64,000 nt of DNA. Source: Kordia sp965224175. GTDB lineage: Bacteria; Bacteroidota; Bacteroidia; Flavobacteriales; Flavobacteriaceae. Of this stretch, positions 36,718 to 45,885 are shown one piece after another (position 1 is the stretch's first letter; each line of letters starts with the position of its first letter). The notes under the pieces are model-generated. The model was not told where the DNA came from, did not search any database, and worked only from the letters and a program-made list of their open reading frames with translations. The stretch spans positions 3,658,001-3,722,000 of the forward strand of contig NZ_OZ245041.1 in NCBI RefSeq assembly GCF_965224175.1. The letters are read 5' to 3'. The position numbers and the translations under genes were made by a program.

Positions 36718-37785
36718 ATGTTATTTAATAAGGAAAAACGCTTAAAATATATAGGATTCAACGATCTTTGGTTTGTTATTACTGGTATTATAGTGCTAAG
36801 TTTTGTAACCGATTACTTATTCGCAAATTCTTTTATGCGTTATCCTTTTAAGAAAGCCGTTACCAATTGGAGTATATCCTTGTTTTTTTCTACGGCTAAC
36901 TGGTTTACGATACGATTCATTTTTATCATACTTCGAAAAAATTTTCCTGAAATAGAACATGTAGGAAAACGTATTTTATGCCTATTTTTTTCCATTATAA
37001 TTTCGGTAACTTCTATTGATGTTATAGGTGGCTTATTTTTTGGGTATCTTTTGGGTGGAACATATCATTTTACAGAACGCTATAAAGTATTACTGCCAAT
37101 TATCATTATTACAATTATGGTAATGGCAATTTATGAAGCAGTATACTTTTATATTCAACTCAAAAAATCCATTAGAGAAGAAGAACAAGCCAAACAAGTA
37201 GTGGTTTTGGCACAATTAGATGCTTTGCGCAATCAGGCACAGCCACATTTTTTCTTTAATAGTTTAAATACATTGCGTGATATTATTGATCAAAACTCAA
37301 AAGAAGATGCCAAACAGTTTGTAGATAAATTATCGGATGTCTATCGTTTTATTTTAGATTCAGGCGATGTAAATGTTATTCCGCTGCGTGATGAACTCAA
37401 ATTTGCACGTGCATACATTCACATTCAATCAGAACGTTTTGGTGATAATTTAAAGCTAAATTGGCAATTACCAGAAACTGCACTAGATCTAATGATTGTT
37501 CCGATGAGTTTACAATTATTACTTGAAAATGCTATAAAACATAATGTTATCTCTCGATCAAAACCTCTAACAATTAATGTTGATGTAAAGGAAGGATATT
37601 TAGTAGTACACAACAAAATTCAGCCAAAATCAACACAATTGCCTTCTACCAAACTCGGTTTAATTAATATTGAAAAAAGACAAGCATTAATCTCAAATAA
37701 ACTACCAAAAGTTGTCAATAATGGAAAAGAATTTATAGTGTCCATACCATTATTAACTGCGTCAGATATAAAAGCTTACTCATGA
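36718..37785 (+). CDS. LytS/YehU-type sensor histidine kinase
   Basis: Membrane sensor of 355 residues with four N-terminal helices and no large extracellular domain, followed by a short coiled coil and the His_kinase domain (PF06580 type). The phospho-acceptor is H177 in QPHFFFNSLNTLRDII, and the ATP-binding N-box is LLLENAIKHN. Such kinases phosphorylate LytTR response regulators; one follows with a 4-base overlap (ATGA). The signal is unknown, and the absence of a sensor domain suggests it perceives the membrane or a neighbouring membrane protein. Confidence 0.92.
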   Translation: MLFNKEKRLKYIGFNDLWFVITGIIVLSFVTDYLFANSFMRYPFKKAVTNWSISLFFSTANWFTIRFIFIILRKNFPEIEHVGKRILCLFFSIIISVTSIDVIGGLFFGYLLGGTYHFTERYKVLLPIIIITIMVMAIYEAVYFYIQLKKSIREEEQAKQVVVLAQLDALRNQAQPHFFFNSLNTLRDIIDQNSKEDAKQFVDKLSDVYRFILDSGDVNVIPLRDELKFARAYIHIQSERFGDNLKLNWQLPETALDLMIVPMSLQLLLENAIKHNVISRSKPLTINVDVKEGYLVVHNKIQPKSTQLPSTKLGLINIEKRQALISNKLPKVVNNGKEFIVSIPLLTASDIKAYS

Positions 37786-38552
37786 ATGTACTTATCATAG
37801 AAGACGAATTTCGTGCAGCAAATCAGTTGCAAAATATGCTCAAAACTTGTGATTTTGAGTATAATTTAATCGATATTATTGATACGGTTGAAGATGCTGT
37901 TGTATGGTTTCAGCAAAACGAAATGCCCAACTTAGTTTTTATGGACATTCAATTGGCTGATGGTTTGAGTTTTGAAATTTTTCAAAAAGTTGAGGTAGAA
38001 GCACCAATTATTTTTACAACCGCGTTTGATCAATATGCAATTCAGGCATTTAAAGTAAATAGTGTCGATTATTTATTGAAACCCATTCAGGAAGAAGATT
38101 TACAAAAAGCATTGCAAAAGTTTAGTAAATCCAATCAGTCGCAACACATAGAAAATTCAGTTTTAAAACAATTATTAACGAGCATACAAACGCAAACGGA
38201 ACAGAAAAATGCTAAAACTCGAAATGGTTTACTTGTAAAAGAAGGAACTGGTTTTGTGCAGATTAAAGTTGCTGACGTACACTATGTATACTCTGAAGAC
38301 AGCATTACGTTTGCCGTAACAAAAAATAAACGTTATATCGTAGATGAAACGATCGATCAGTTATTTAATTCCTTAGATTCTGATCAGTTTTATAAAATCA
38401 ATCGTGGACAAGTTGTTGCAAAAAATGCTGTTGAAAAAATAAATCCGTATTTCAATCATCGTGTAAAACTCACCGTTTTGCAAGAACGTGATCAAGAATT
38501 TATCGTTAGTCGCCAAAAAACAAGCGATTTTAAAGCTTGGATGAATCAATAG
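37782..38552 (+). CDS. LytTR-type response regulator
   Basis: A 256-residue transcription regulator: receiver domain with the phosphorylation site D55 (VFMDIQLADG) and the switch residues TTAFDQYA and LLKPI, then a Gln/Asn-rich linker and a C-terminal LytTR DNA-binding domain (VQIKVADVHYVYSEDS, YKINRGQVVAKNAVEKI, SRQKTSDFKAWM). The overlap with the kinase gene makes it the cognate regulator. Targets probably include its own operon (inference). Confidence 0.93.
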   Translation: MNVLIIEDEFRAANQLQNMLKTCDFEYNLIDIIDTVEDAVVWFQQNEMPNLVFMDIQLADGLSFEIFQKVEVEAPIIFTTAFDQYAIQAFKVNSVDYLLKPIQEEDLQKALQKFSKSNQSQHIENSVLKQLLTSIQTQTEQKNAKTRNGLLVKEGTGFVQIKVADVHYVYSEDSITFAVTKNKRYIVDETIDQLFNSLDSDQFYKINRGQVVAKNAVEKINPYFNHRVKLTVLQERDQEFIVSRQKTSDFKAWMNQ

Positions 38553-38592
38553 TTGAAAATTTTAAAATATAAAATGGTATTTTCGTCTCGCG

Positions 38593-39681
38593 ATGCCAAA
38601 AAAACTAAAAGTCATACTTGTTAATATTTCCATTCTACTGATTGGAGTTTTATTGATGGAAGTATTTTTTGGCGGTTGGTTCAATAGTAGCAATCAATTG
38701 AGCAATTTAGGAATCATCCGAGATGCGAAATTCGAATTCGACGTAAGTCATTTGTACACAACCAAAAATCCGACGATTACATATTCTAGAGATAAATTTG
38801 GACTGCGAGGAATTTCAGCGTTCAATCAGCCTTCTAAAATAAAAATCCTTACTGTTGGCGGAAGTACCACCGATCAACGTTATTTGGACGATTCTAAAAC
38901 ATGGCAAGAAGTGTTGGAAAAAGAATATAGAAAAAACGGTGTAGAAATGTATGTTTCTAATGCGGGCGTTGACGGACAATCTACCTACGGACATTTAAAA
39001 AGTACTGAAATTTGGTTTCCAAAAATTGAAAATCTTCAACCAGATATTATTCTATTTTATGTCGGAATTAATGATTTTTACAAAGTAAGTAGTGATGCCA
39101 TTTATGATGATATTAAAGAAATTGAAACGCCTGGATTAAGAAGTCAAATCAAAGACAAATCGGTAATATACAATGTATATCGAAAACTGCGAGGTATGCA
39201 AAAAGCAAAGAAATTTGAAGTTGGACACCGAAAAGTAGATTTTTCTAAAATACCATTTACCACAGAAGAAGTTTTGGATGAAAAATTACTGGAATTATAC
39301 GACGAAAAGAATTTAATTGCTTTCAAAGCGCGCATAAAAAAACTGATAGTGTATGCAGAAAGTATCAAAGCGATTCCTATTTTTATTACACAACCTACTT
39401 TTAGTTACCAAATACGAAATGGAAAAGTATATGGAATGGAAACCGTGCAATATGTTGAAGACAAATATGCATACAACGGAGTTGGTTATAATAAATTACT
39501 CAACAAACTGAACGAAGCAATGAAGGAAGTTTCGGAGCCAGAATTAGTTATTGATTTAACGAATGATTCAGCTTGGAACGCCATCGATTTTTACGATTAT
39601 TATCACATGACAGAAGTTGGTGCGGAAAAATTGGGTAAAAAAATCTATCAGAAGCTTAGCGAAATTAAGTTTGTGAAATAG
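38593..39681 (+). CDS. SGNH/GDSL-type hydrolase, membrane-anchored
   Basis: A 362-residue protein with an N-terminal anchor helix (VILVNISILLIGVLLMEVF) and an SGNH hydrolase domain. Ser91 in VGGSTTDQRY is the nucleophile, VSNAGVDGQS holds block II, FYVGINDFY block III (Asn), and YDYYHMTEVG the Asp/His of block V. Related proteins act as esterases or acetyltransferases on surface polysaccharide. The neighbouring GT-C-like and GT2 genes point to the same envelope glycan process (inference). Confidence 0.82.
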   Translation: MPKKLKVILVNISILLIGVLLMEVFFGGWFNSSNQLSNLGIIRDAKFEFDVSHLYTTKNPTITYSRDKFGLRGISAFNQPSKIKILTVGGSTTDQRYLDDSKTWQEVLEKEYRKNGVEMYVSNAGVDGQSTYGHLKSTEIWFPKIENLQPDIILFYVGINDFYKVSSDAIYDDIKEIETPGLRSQIKDKSVIYNVYRKLRGMQKAKKFEVGHRKVDFSKIPFTTEEVLDEKLLELYDEKNLIAFKARIKKLIVYAESIKAIPIFITQPTFSYQIRNGKVYGMETVQYVEDKYAYNGVGYNKLLNKLNEAMKEVSEPELVIDLTNDSAWNAIDFYDYYHMTEVGAEKLGKKIYQKLSEIKFVK

Positions 39682-39721
39682 CAGTCTAAAAAATATACAT
39701 ACTTTTACTAAAATTTAAAGC

Positions 39722-41041
39722 GTGAAGTGGTTTAAACAAAAAAGTAACATTGTTGTCGGAATTTTATTCCTGATTACGTGTTTGAGTGTGCTTAGAAAAC
39801 CCATCGTTTATTTTCCTGATTCTACAGGATATTTAGAAGTCTATCTCATTCGTTCGGCTGGTTATCCAATGTTTTTAAAACTCATTCAGTTCATTTTCGG
39901 TTCTTATTTCGAATTTGGATTGATTGCTACACAATTACTCATAGGACTTGCGTCTATTTACTTTTTTGTAAAAGCTATACAAAAGCATTTTAATATTGGA
40001 CTCTTGCTACTTACCTTGTTAACAATTGCGTTATTGTTTCCCTATTATTTTAATGGGAGAATCGCGAATAATGTACTTTCGGAAGCTTTGTCATATGCTT
40101 TATACATAGCAGTCATCACGCGTTTTGTTAACTTCTTTGTAAAACATGAAAAGAAACAATTAGTACTGGCATTACCTATATTATTTTTACTATTAACGGT
40201 AAGAACACAGTTTTTCTATCTAATTCTTGTGGCAATTTTGATGATTTTTTGGGTATTGATAAAACACAAACAATGGAAATCTTACAGGATAATTTTAGGA
40301 TTGTATATGCTGTTGCCTATCGTTACTATTTTTGTAGATAAAACCTATCATAAAATAGCACACAATCATTTTGTAAGTACACCGTGGACAGGAATTCACT
40401 TAGCTGCGCCAGCTTATTATGTGTCGGATGCAGACGATGAAGCCATTTTTACAGATCCAGAAGAGAAGGAATTATTTAGAAAAATACACCAACAATTAGT
40501 TGAGGAAAAACTCAACATTACAATTCCAGTCAATAGGGAAGTAGAATCTTTGACGTCGCGTTATATATCTAATTATACGACAGTTGCCAACAAAACAATT
40601 TACAAACTTAGTGATGCGCATTTTGATTCCAATCTCAGCGAAAACGAACGTTTTATTTTGGTAGATAGTATCAATAAAAAGATGGCTTTTCCGTTGGCAA
40701 TGCACAATTTTAAGAAATGGTTCAAGCTGTATTATGGAAATGTGATTTTTGGTTTTTCTAGCATAGAATACTTACTTCTTAATGTCTTTATTCTGCTATT
40801 TTCTTTAGTGATGCTATTCAAAAGAAATGATGTATTGAGTAGAATAATTTCCTTGCTACTTTTATGTTCTCTAGGAAATGTATTGGCAATTTCCATAGGA
40901 ATTCACGCTGTATTTAGATATACTTTTTACAACGATTGGGTGATCTTTTTAGTGGTATTTTTATTGTTGACGTATTGGGGAAAGTATAAAAAATCGGAAG
41001 AAAACAATAACAAATTACATTCTGAAAGCTCCGTATTTTAA
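39722..41041 (+). CDS. GT-C-like polytopic membrane protein
   Basis: A 439-residue membrane protein beginning at GTG 39722, with roughly ten helices. The first loop has FPDSTGYLEVYLIRSAGYPM: an Asp and a YP motif placed as in GT-C glycosyltransferases that use polyprenyl-phosphate sugars. A soluble domain of about 110 residues sits between helices 8 and 9 (residues about 215-325). The family is not named with certainty. The 3' end overlaps the convergent GT2 gene by 27 bases; that enzyme could make the lipid-linked sugar this protein uses. Confidence 0.6.
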   Translation: MKWFKQKSNIVVGILFLITCLSVLRKPIVYFPDSTGYLEVYLIRSAGYPMFLKLIQFIFGSYFEFGLIATQLLIGLASIYFFVKAIQKHFNIGLLLLTLLTIALLFPYYFNGRIANNVLSEALSYALYIAVITRFVNFFVKHEKKQLVLALPILFLLLTVRTQFFYLILVAILMIFWVLIKHKQWKSYRIILGLYMLLPIVTIFVDKTYHKIAHNHFVSTPWTGIHLAAPAYYVSDADDEAIFTDPEEKELFRKIHQQLVEEKLNITIPVNREVESLTSRYISNYTTVANKTIYKLSDAHFDSNLSENERFILVDSINKKMAFPLAMHNFKKWFKLYYGNVIFGFSSIEYLLLNVFILLFSLVMLFKRNDVLSRIISLLLLCSLGNVLAISIGIHAVFRYTFYNDWVIFLVVFLLLTYWGKYKKSEENNNKLHSESSVF

Positions 41042-41737
41042 AATACAATAAATAGCTCTAACGCCGTCTTTCCAGTTAATTTTCTTCCCTTCTTCATAGG
41101 TGCGTCCATAATAAGAAATTCCTACTTCATAAATTCGAATTTTTGGAACTCTCGATATTTTTGCAGTGACTTCTGGCTCAAAACCAAAACGTTTCTCTTT
41201 TAATTTGATATTCTGAACAATATCTGTTTTAAACATCTTGTAACAAGTTTCCATATCTGTCAAATTCAAATTGGTAAACATGTTTGATAAAAACGTCAAA
41301 AATTTATTTCCTATCGTGTGCCAAAAGAAAAGTACTCTATGTGGATTACTTCCCATAAATCTAGAACCATATACGACATCTGCAAAACCATTTACAATAG
41401 GTTTTAGCAAATCATTATATTCTTCTGGGTCGTATTCTAAATCAGCATCTTGGATCACCAAATAATCGCCTGTAGCTTTGCTAATTCCCGTATGTAATGC
41501 TGCGCCTTTTCCTCTATTCACTTCATGTTCAAAGTATTGAATGTTCATGGACGGATTTTCGTTCATGTATTTGTGAATACTAGCTGTAGTACCATCTGTA
41601 GAACAATCATTTACAATAATGATTTCTTTCTCAATATTCTGTATTAAAATTACATCTCGAATTTTGTTTAGAATTTGATGAATCGTAGCTGCTTCATTAT
41701 AAGCAGGAATTACAATAGAAATTTTCTGTATGGTCAT
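41015..41737 (-). CDS. GT2 glycosyltransferase (polyprenyl-phosphate mannosyltransferase-like)
   Basis: Transfers a sugar from a nucleotide donor, likely to polyprenyl phosphate. The start at 41737 gives MTIQKISIVIPAYNE; the longer frame from 41770 adds no conserved residues. GT-A motifs are clear: IVNDCSTDGT, NRGKGAALHTGI, the metal-binding DADLEYDP and the acceptor-side YGSRFMG and DMETCYKMF. At 240 residues it is the short DPM1-like form without C-terminal membrane helices. Convergent with the GT-C-like gene. Confidence 0.88.
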   Translation of the reverse strand: MTIQKISIVIPAYNEAATIHQILNKIRDVILIQNIEKEIIIVNDCSTDGTTASIHKYMNENPSMNIQYFEHEVNRGKGAALHTGISKATGDYLVIQDADLEYDPEEYNDLLKPIVNGFADVVYGSRFMGSNPHRVLFFWHTIGNKFLTFLSNMFTNLNLTDMETCYKMFKTDIVQNIKLKEKRFGFEPEVTAKISRVPKIRIYEVGISYYGRTYEEGKKINWKDGVRAIYCILKYGAFRM

Positions 41738-41822
41738 GAAAGTATGTTTCTGAGCATCTAAATAGTACACTCAGATTGCAACTTCGAAAATATGATTTTA
41801 TTTTTAATCAGCCAATCAATTC

Positions 41823-44183
41823 TTAAAACTCTAGACGAACCATAAAATTTGGTGTTCTTCCTAAAGAAATTTTATCAATTGTTCGCAACTGAAATTCGGC
41901 ACTTTGCGTATTTACAATAACTCTGTAGTTTCTGTTTAAAATATTCTTCTGATTGTAGATGTTTAATAAAGAAATACCAAAAGAAGCTTTTAAATCCTTA
42001 CTTTTAAAAGGTTTTAGTTCATATTTAGCAGAAAAATCCAAACGATGATACGGATTTAAACGTTCACCATTTCGCTCTCCGTATTGAATAGTAACAGTAT
42101 CTGCATTGTCACCTTCCAAACCTGTTGCAAGCGTATACGGACGCGATGTTCGGTAACGCCAACCAAGCGATAATTCTAAATTGCCAAACTTAGCCGATTG
42201 TACAAACGATAGATAATGACGAATGTCAAAATTACCAGGAAATAGATTGGTATTGTTTAAATTATCAAACTGAAACTCGTTTCTAGTCAATGCATAACTC
42301 ACCAAACTTGTAAAATTATAGAAGCGTTTTTTAGCCAAAACATCCAAACCAATAATAGTACTATTACCTATAGAGATTGCTGAATCTTCCACATCAAAAC
42401 CTCTAGTAAGTGATGTTAAATTGCTTATTTTCTTGTAATAAGCTTCTACATCAACATTCCAAGAATCATATTGATACGTAGTACCAATACCAATTTGTTC
42501 ACTTTGTAGTACAGGAATTGTAGTATCATCAGCCGAAACCCAAACCTGATTTTCTAAACCAAAATCTTGTGTTTCAAATTCTGTAATCTGACTCACAAAC
42601 TGATATTGTCGTTCTGCAGAAAAAGAAGCGTTAAATTCGTCACTTAACTTTTTAGCGACATGAATTCTTGGTTCAAAAAAGAACGATTGTAGTGTTGTGG
42701 CATAACTTGCCCGAATGCCTGAAAAAATAGTCCAATCGTTTAATTTTAGTTGATGTTCGCCAAAAATAGCGTGAATTGTATTTTTAGAATCTTCAGAACT
42801 AATTAAAAAATCTGGATCAAAAATCACATCCGATTGTCGTCCAATAGTATAATCTAATTTGTTTAATGTGAGTTCGTAACCGCCAATAAAACGATGTTTT
42901 TTGTTCAATTGGTATTCCGATTGAAAATGCAGACCAATTTCAGATACTTTATTCTTTTTAATGGTTTCATAGTCAAATAAATTAGACAATAATTCTTCAC
43001 CCAGATATTCAAAATCGTATTGTGTAGTTGTCACATTTAGTGCAGTAGTTAATTTTTTAGTCCAAGTATGTTCCCAAGAAATACCGATTCCGCGATTATT
43101 GATTAATAAATCATCATCTGTACGTCGGTTGATTTCATTAAATTTTGATACAAAATCGAGTTCATTTTTAGAAAGAATAGCACTTACTGATAGTTGACTT
43201 TTCTCAGAAAGTTCCGCAATAATTTTTGCTGTAAAATCGATAAAGTAAAATGTATTATTAGTCAAAGAAAGTACATCACTGAAGGTTTCGTTATTATCTG
43301 TAATCTTCGTGTTTTGGAAAATTTGCTCTGAAAACTCATCAAAAGTTACCGTTTCAAACGCATCCGAATACGAACGGCGAAACGAAGCAATAACGGCCAC
43401 TTTTTCGCCAATAGGTTGCTGTACAAAGGCATCAACATAAATCATATTTGCGCCCAATCCTACCACTGTTTTTTTAGGAATTTTACTATGTGATTGTATA
43501 TCTATTACGCCCGAAATATGATTTCCATAACGTGCAGCCGCCGCATTTTTATAAATTTTTACATCTTCAATTACATACGGATTAAAAGAAGAAATCATTC
43601 CAAAAAAGTGATCGTATTGATACATTTTAATTCCGTCCCAAAGAATCAAATTTTGGTCAGGTGTTCCACCACGAATGTTTAATCCTGTAGAAGTTTCATC
43701 AGGACTTTGTATGCCTGGAATTAATTGTACACTTTGTAAAACATCTGGTTCTACAAAACCTGGTAATGTTTGAAAATCTTTAGGAATTGCTTCAATAGCA
43801 CCATCTACATTTTTTGAAAAACCTGTTGTTAAGTAGTTTGAAATGATAACTTTATCCAAGTCAATTGTACGTTCTTTGAGTGTTTTTTTCTTCTTTTTTG
43901 GAGATTTTAAAACATACGTTCGTGCAGTAATTTTTTGAAAAACCAATTGTGTTTGCTGTGTAATAGCTTTAAAATTTTCCGAAAGTGTCGTAGGAATTTT
44001 TTTGAGTGTGATGAACTTTCCTTGAACGATTTTAGCATTGTATGAAATACTAACATCAAAGCGTTCTTCAACATCAGTCAACACTTTTTTCAGTGGAGTG
44101 TTATCATAAGAAATATTTCGCTCCTGCGAATGTAAAGCTTGGAAGCATAAAAGTAATACGTATACCAGATATGCTTTTTTCAT
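41823..44183 (-). CDS. FecA-type TonB-dependent receptor with STN signalling domain
   Basis: Outer-membrane transporter that also signals to the FecR/ECF pair. The 786 residues begin with a signal peptide (MKKAYLVYVLLLCFQALHS), then an STN domain (about residues 22-90: LKKVLTDVEERFDVSISYN), a Lys-rich linker, the plug (GLNIRGGTPDQNLILWDGI) and a barrel ending in the aromatic strand FMVRLEF. The ATG immediately abuts the FecR stop, so the two are cotranscribed from the ECF-type promoter at 45112-45139. Unlike siderophore receptors of other groups, the N-terminal domain here contains the short STN followed directly by the plug. Ligand unknown. Confidence 0.9.
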   Translation of the reverse strand: MKKAYLVYVLLLCFQALHSQERNISYDNTPLKKVLTDVEERFDVSISYNAKIVQGKFITLKKIPTTLSENFKAITQQTQLVFQKITARTYVLKSPKKKKKTLKERTIDLDKVIISNYLTTGFSKNVDGAIEAIPKDFQTLPGFVEPDVLQSVQLIPGIQSPDETSTGLNIRGGTPDQNLILWDGIKMYQYDHFFGMISSFNPYVIEDVKIYKNAAAARYGNHISGVIDIQSHSKIPKKTVVGLGANMIYVDAFVQQPIGEKVAVIASFRRSYSDAFETVTFDEFSEQIFQNTKITDNNETFSDVLSLTNNTFYFIDFTAKIIAELSEKSQLSVSAILSKNELDFVSKFNEINRRTDDDLLINNRGIGISWEHTWTKKLTTALNVTTTQYDFEYLGEELLSNLFDYETIKKNKVSEIGLHFQSEYQLNKKHRFIGGYELTLNKLDYTIGRQSDVIFDPDFLISSEDSKNTIHAIFGEHQLKLNDWTIFSGIRASYATTLQSFFFEPRIHVAKKLSDEFNASFSAERQYQFVSQITEFETQDFGLENQVWVSADDTTIPVLQSEQIGIGTTYQYDSWNVDVEAYYKKISNLTSLTRGFDVEDSAISIGNSTIIGLDVLAKKRFYNFTSLVSYALTRNEFQFDNLNNTNLFPGNFDIRHYLSFVQSAKFGNLELSLGWRYRTSRPYTLATGLEGDNADTVTIQYGERNGERLNPYHRLDFSAKYELKPFKSKDLKASFGISLLNIYNQKNILNRNYRVIVNTQSAEFQLRTIDKISLGRTPNFMVRLEF

Positions 44184-45092
44184 TTAGTTTTTTGAAAGCG
44201 TCACAATGTTATTGTTCAATTTGTAATCAATATCCATAGCTTCAAAAACGGTTTTGAGTGCTACATCGCGATTACTGTTGGTAAAACGTCCCGTAAATCG
44301 TTCTTTAGCAAATGTTGCAGTGTTTTGAATTTGAATTTGATATTGATCTTCAAGCGCATCAATTACTTCCAACAAAGGTGTATTATTGAATGAACTTAGT
44401 CCTGAAATCCAGTTTTTTTCTGTGGTATCAAATGTCCAATTGGTTACTGAATTATCAAATGTTCTGACAGCTTTTCCTTTGGTTAAAATATGCGCTTTGT
44501 CATCAGTATTTGTCACATTTACTTTGCCTGTATAACATTGAACTTCAAAGAAATTTTTGTTTGTATCTACATTAAATGACGTGCCTAAAACTTCAACAGT
44601 TCCTTCATCTGTTACTACTTTGAAAGGAGAACCTTTGGTTACTTCAAAATACGCTTCGCCATCTAAATAAAGTGTTCTTTCTTTATTCCATGTGTCTTTA
44701 TCGTAATGTAACGTTGATTTTGCGTTTAGAATAACTTCTGAACCATCAGGAAGATTGATCGCTAATTGTTCGCCAAAACTAGTTTCAAAAGTTTGCGTTG
44801 TGCTATTCATAAAAACATACAGTCCAAACAAGATGACTAATGCCGCTGCAATTCCATACACATAGCGTAGGTTAAGTTTTTTGACGTTGGGTTGTGGCGC
44901 TATTTTTTCTTTGATTTTTGCAAATACAGCATCTTCATCATACGCTGGATCTTTTAATTTCTCAGTAGCGTTGATGATTTTTGCATAGGCTTTGTAGTCT
45001 TCTGATTGCTCAAAAGTTTGCTTTTCTTGCGGAGTTAATTTTCCACTAAGCCATTTTGCGATATCAATTTCGTTATTTCTTTCACTTTCCAT
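44184..45092 (-). CDS. FecR-type anti-sigma factor
   Basis: Inner-membrane regulator that holds the ECF sigma factor and receives the signal from the receptor's STN domain. The 302 residues comprise a cytoplasmic N-terminal part (about 1-70), one membrane helix (VYGIAAALVILFGLYVF, about 73-90), the FecR domain (LAINLPDGSEVILNAKSTLH; TEKNWISGLSSFNN) and a DUF4974-like C-terminal domain (LLEVIDALEDQYQI). Its promoter at 45112-45139 shares a long identical motif with that of the repeat lipoprotein. Confidence 0.92.
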   Translation of the reverse strand: MESERNNEIDIAKWLSGKLTPQEKQTFEQSEDYKAYAKIINATEKLKDPAYDEDAVFAKIKEKIAPQPNVKKLNLRYVYGIAAALVILFGLYVFMNSTTQTFETSFGEQLAINLPDGSEVILNAKSTLHYDKDTWNKERTLYLDGEAYFEVTKGSPFKVVTDEGTVEVLGTSFNVDTNKNFFEVQCYTGKVNVTNTDDKAHILTKGKAVRTFDNSVTNWTFDTTEKNWISGLSSFNNTPLLEVIDALEDQYQIQIQNTATFAKERFTGRFTNSNRDVALKTVFEAMDIDYKLNNNIVTLSKN

Positions 45093-45111
45093 GACGCCTC
45101 ACTTATATTAC

Positions 45112-45139
45112 AGACAACTCATTTTTTATTTACCCTACC
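45112..45139 (-). promoter_or_regulatory. ECF-type promoter before fecR
   Basis: On the minus strand: AAAGGTAGGGTA (GGTAGGGTA at 45139-45131), 12 bases, then GAGTTGTCT (GTTGTCT at 45118-45112). The same two boxes at the same spacing occur at 45812-45839 before the lipoprotein gene. Probably recognised by the adjacent ECF sigma factor. The leader is about 15 bases. Confidence 0.75.
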
Positions 45140-45185
45140 TTTTAAAACTTAGTTTAGAATAGATTTTTTAATTCATTACCAAGAT

Positions 45186-45695
45186 TTAAATATCACCAAT
45201 TTCTTTTCGGAGAAATTTTAGTGCATTTCGCATACGTTTTTCAACAGCTTTCTTTGAAATATCTAGAAAAACAGCAATCTCTGCATAGGTTTTTTTATCA
45301 ATACGATTCAATAAAAATACTTCGCGTTGTTTTTCAGATAAATTTGCAATTGCATTTTCTAACTTTTTCATGAATTCTTTTTCTTCCAATAAGAATTCCG
45401 GACTTTCTACATCAACTTCTGATTTCTTAATTTGTTCATGTTGTAGAACTACTTTTTTATGTTTTACAACATTTAAAAATGCGTTGTTAGCAACTCTCTT
45501 TAAGAAGAATAACGCATTCGCAAAAGGAATCTTTTTGCAATTGTTCCAAAGTTTAATATACGCTTCTTGCACTAAGTCTTCAGCTAAATTTGCATCACCA
45601 CATTTATAAAAAATATAATTGCGTAATGTTCTTGAATGCTTCTTAAAAAGCGCTTCAAAATTTTTAGATTCACAAACAGATTTTTCGGGTTTCAA
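45186..45695 (-). CDS. ECF RNA polymerase sigma factor (FecI-like)
   Basis: A 169-residue sigma-70 family protein with region 2 (LRNYIFYKCGDANLAEDLVQ, EAYIKLWNN) and region 4 (LSEKQREVFLLNRIDKKTYA, DISKKAVEKRMRNALKFL) and nothing else, as in FecI. It is separated from fecR by 93 bases that hold the ECF-type promoter, while its own promoter (TACTTTTG at 45737-45730) is of the housekeeping type. This arrangement lets the sigma factor switch on fecR-fecA and the divergent lipoprotein (inference). Confidence 0.93.
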   Translation of the reverse strand: MKPEKSVCESKNFEALFKKHSRTLRNYIFYKCGDANLAEDLVQEAYIKLWNNCKKIPFANALFFLKRVANNAFLNVVKHKKVVLQHEQIKKSEVDVESPEFLLEEKEFMKKLENAIANLSEKQREVFLLNRIDKKTYAEIAVFLDISKKAVEKRMRNALKFLRKEIGDI

Positions 45696-45729
45696 TTTAC
45701 TAAAAGTTAGTGCGTATATTCGTTCGTTT

Positions 45730-45737
45730 CAAAAGTA
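45730..45737 (-). promoter_or_regulatory. Housekeeping -7 element for the ECF sigma gene
   Basis: TACTTTTG on the minus strand, 35 bases before the ATG at 45695. It does not resemble the paired ECF promoters nearby. Confidence 0.5.
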
Positions 45738-45811
45738 TATAAAAAATATGAACTCATAATGTGCTTGAAGACAGGTATTTAAAATTTTGTTTCTGAATTT
45801 TTTTTTGCAAA

Positions 45812-45839
45812 GGTAGGGTAGATAACAATCGAGTTGTCT
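45812..45839 (+). promoter_or_regulatory. ECF-type promoter before the repeat lipoprotein
   Basis: GGTAGGGTA (45812-45820), 12 bases, then GTTGTCT (45833-45839). It is identical in both boxes and spacing to the fecR promoter; the flanking AAA and GA bases also match. The leader to the ATG at 45886 is about 40 bases. Confidence 0.75.
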
Positions 45840-45885
45840 ATAATTTGTAAACCCAAAAACAAACAATCTAAAATTTAAATATCTT

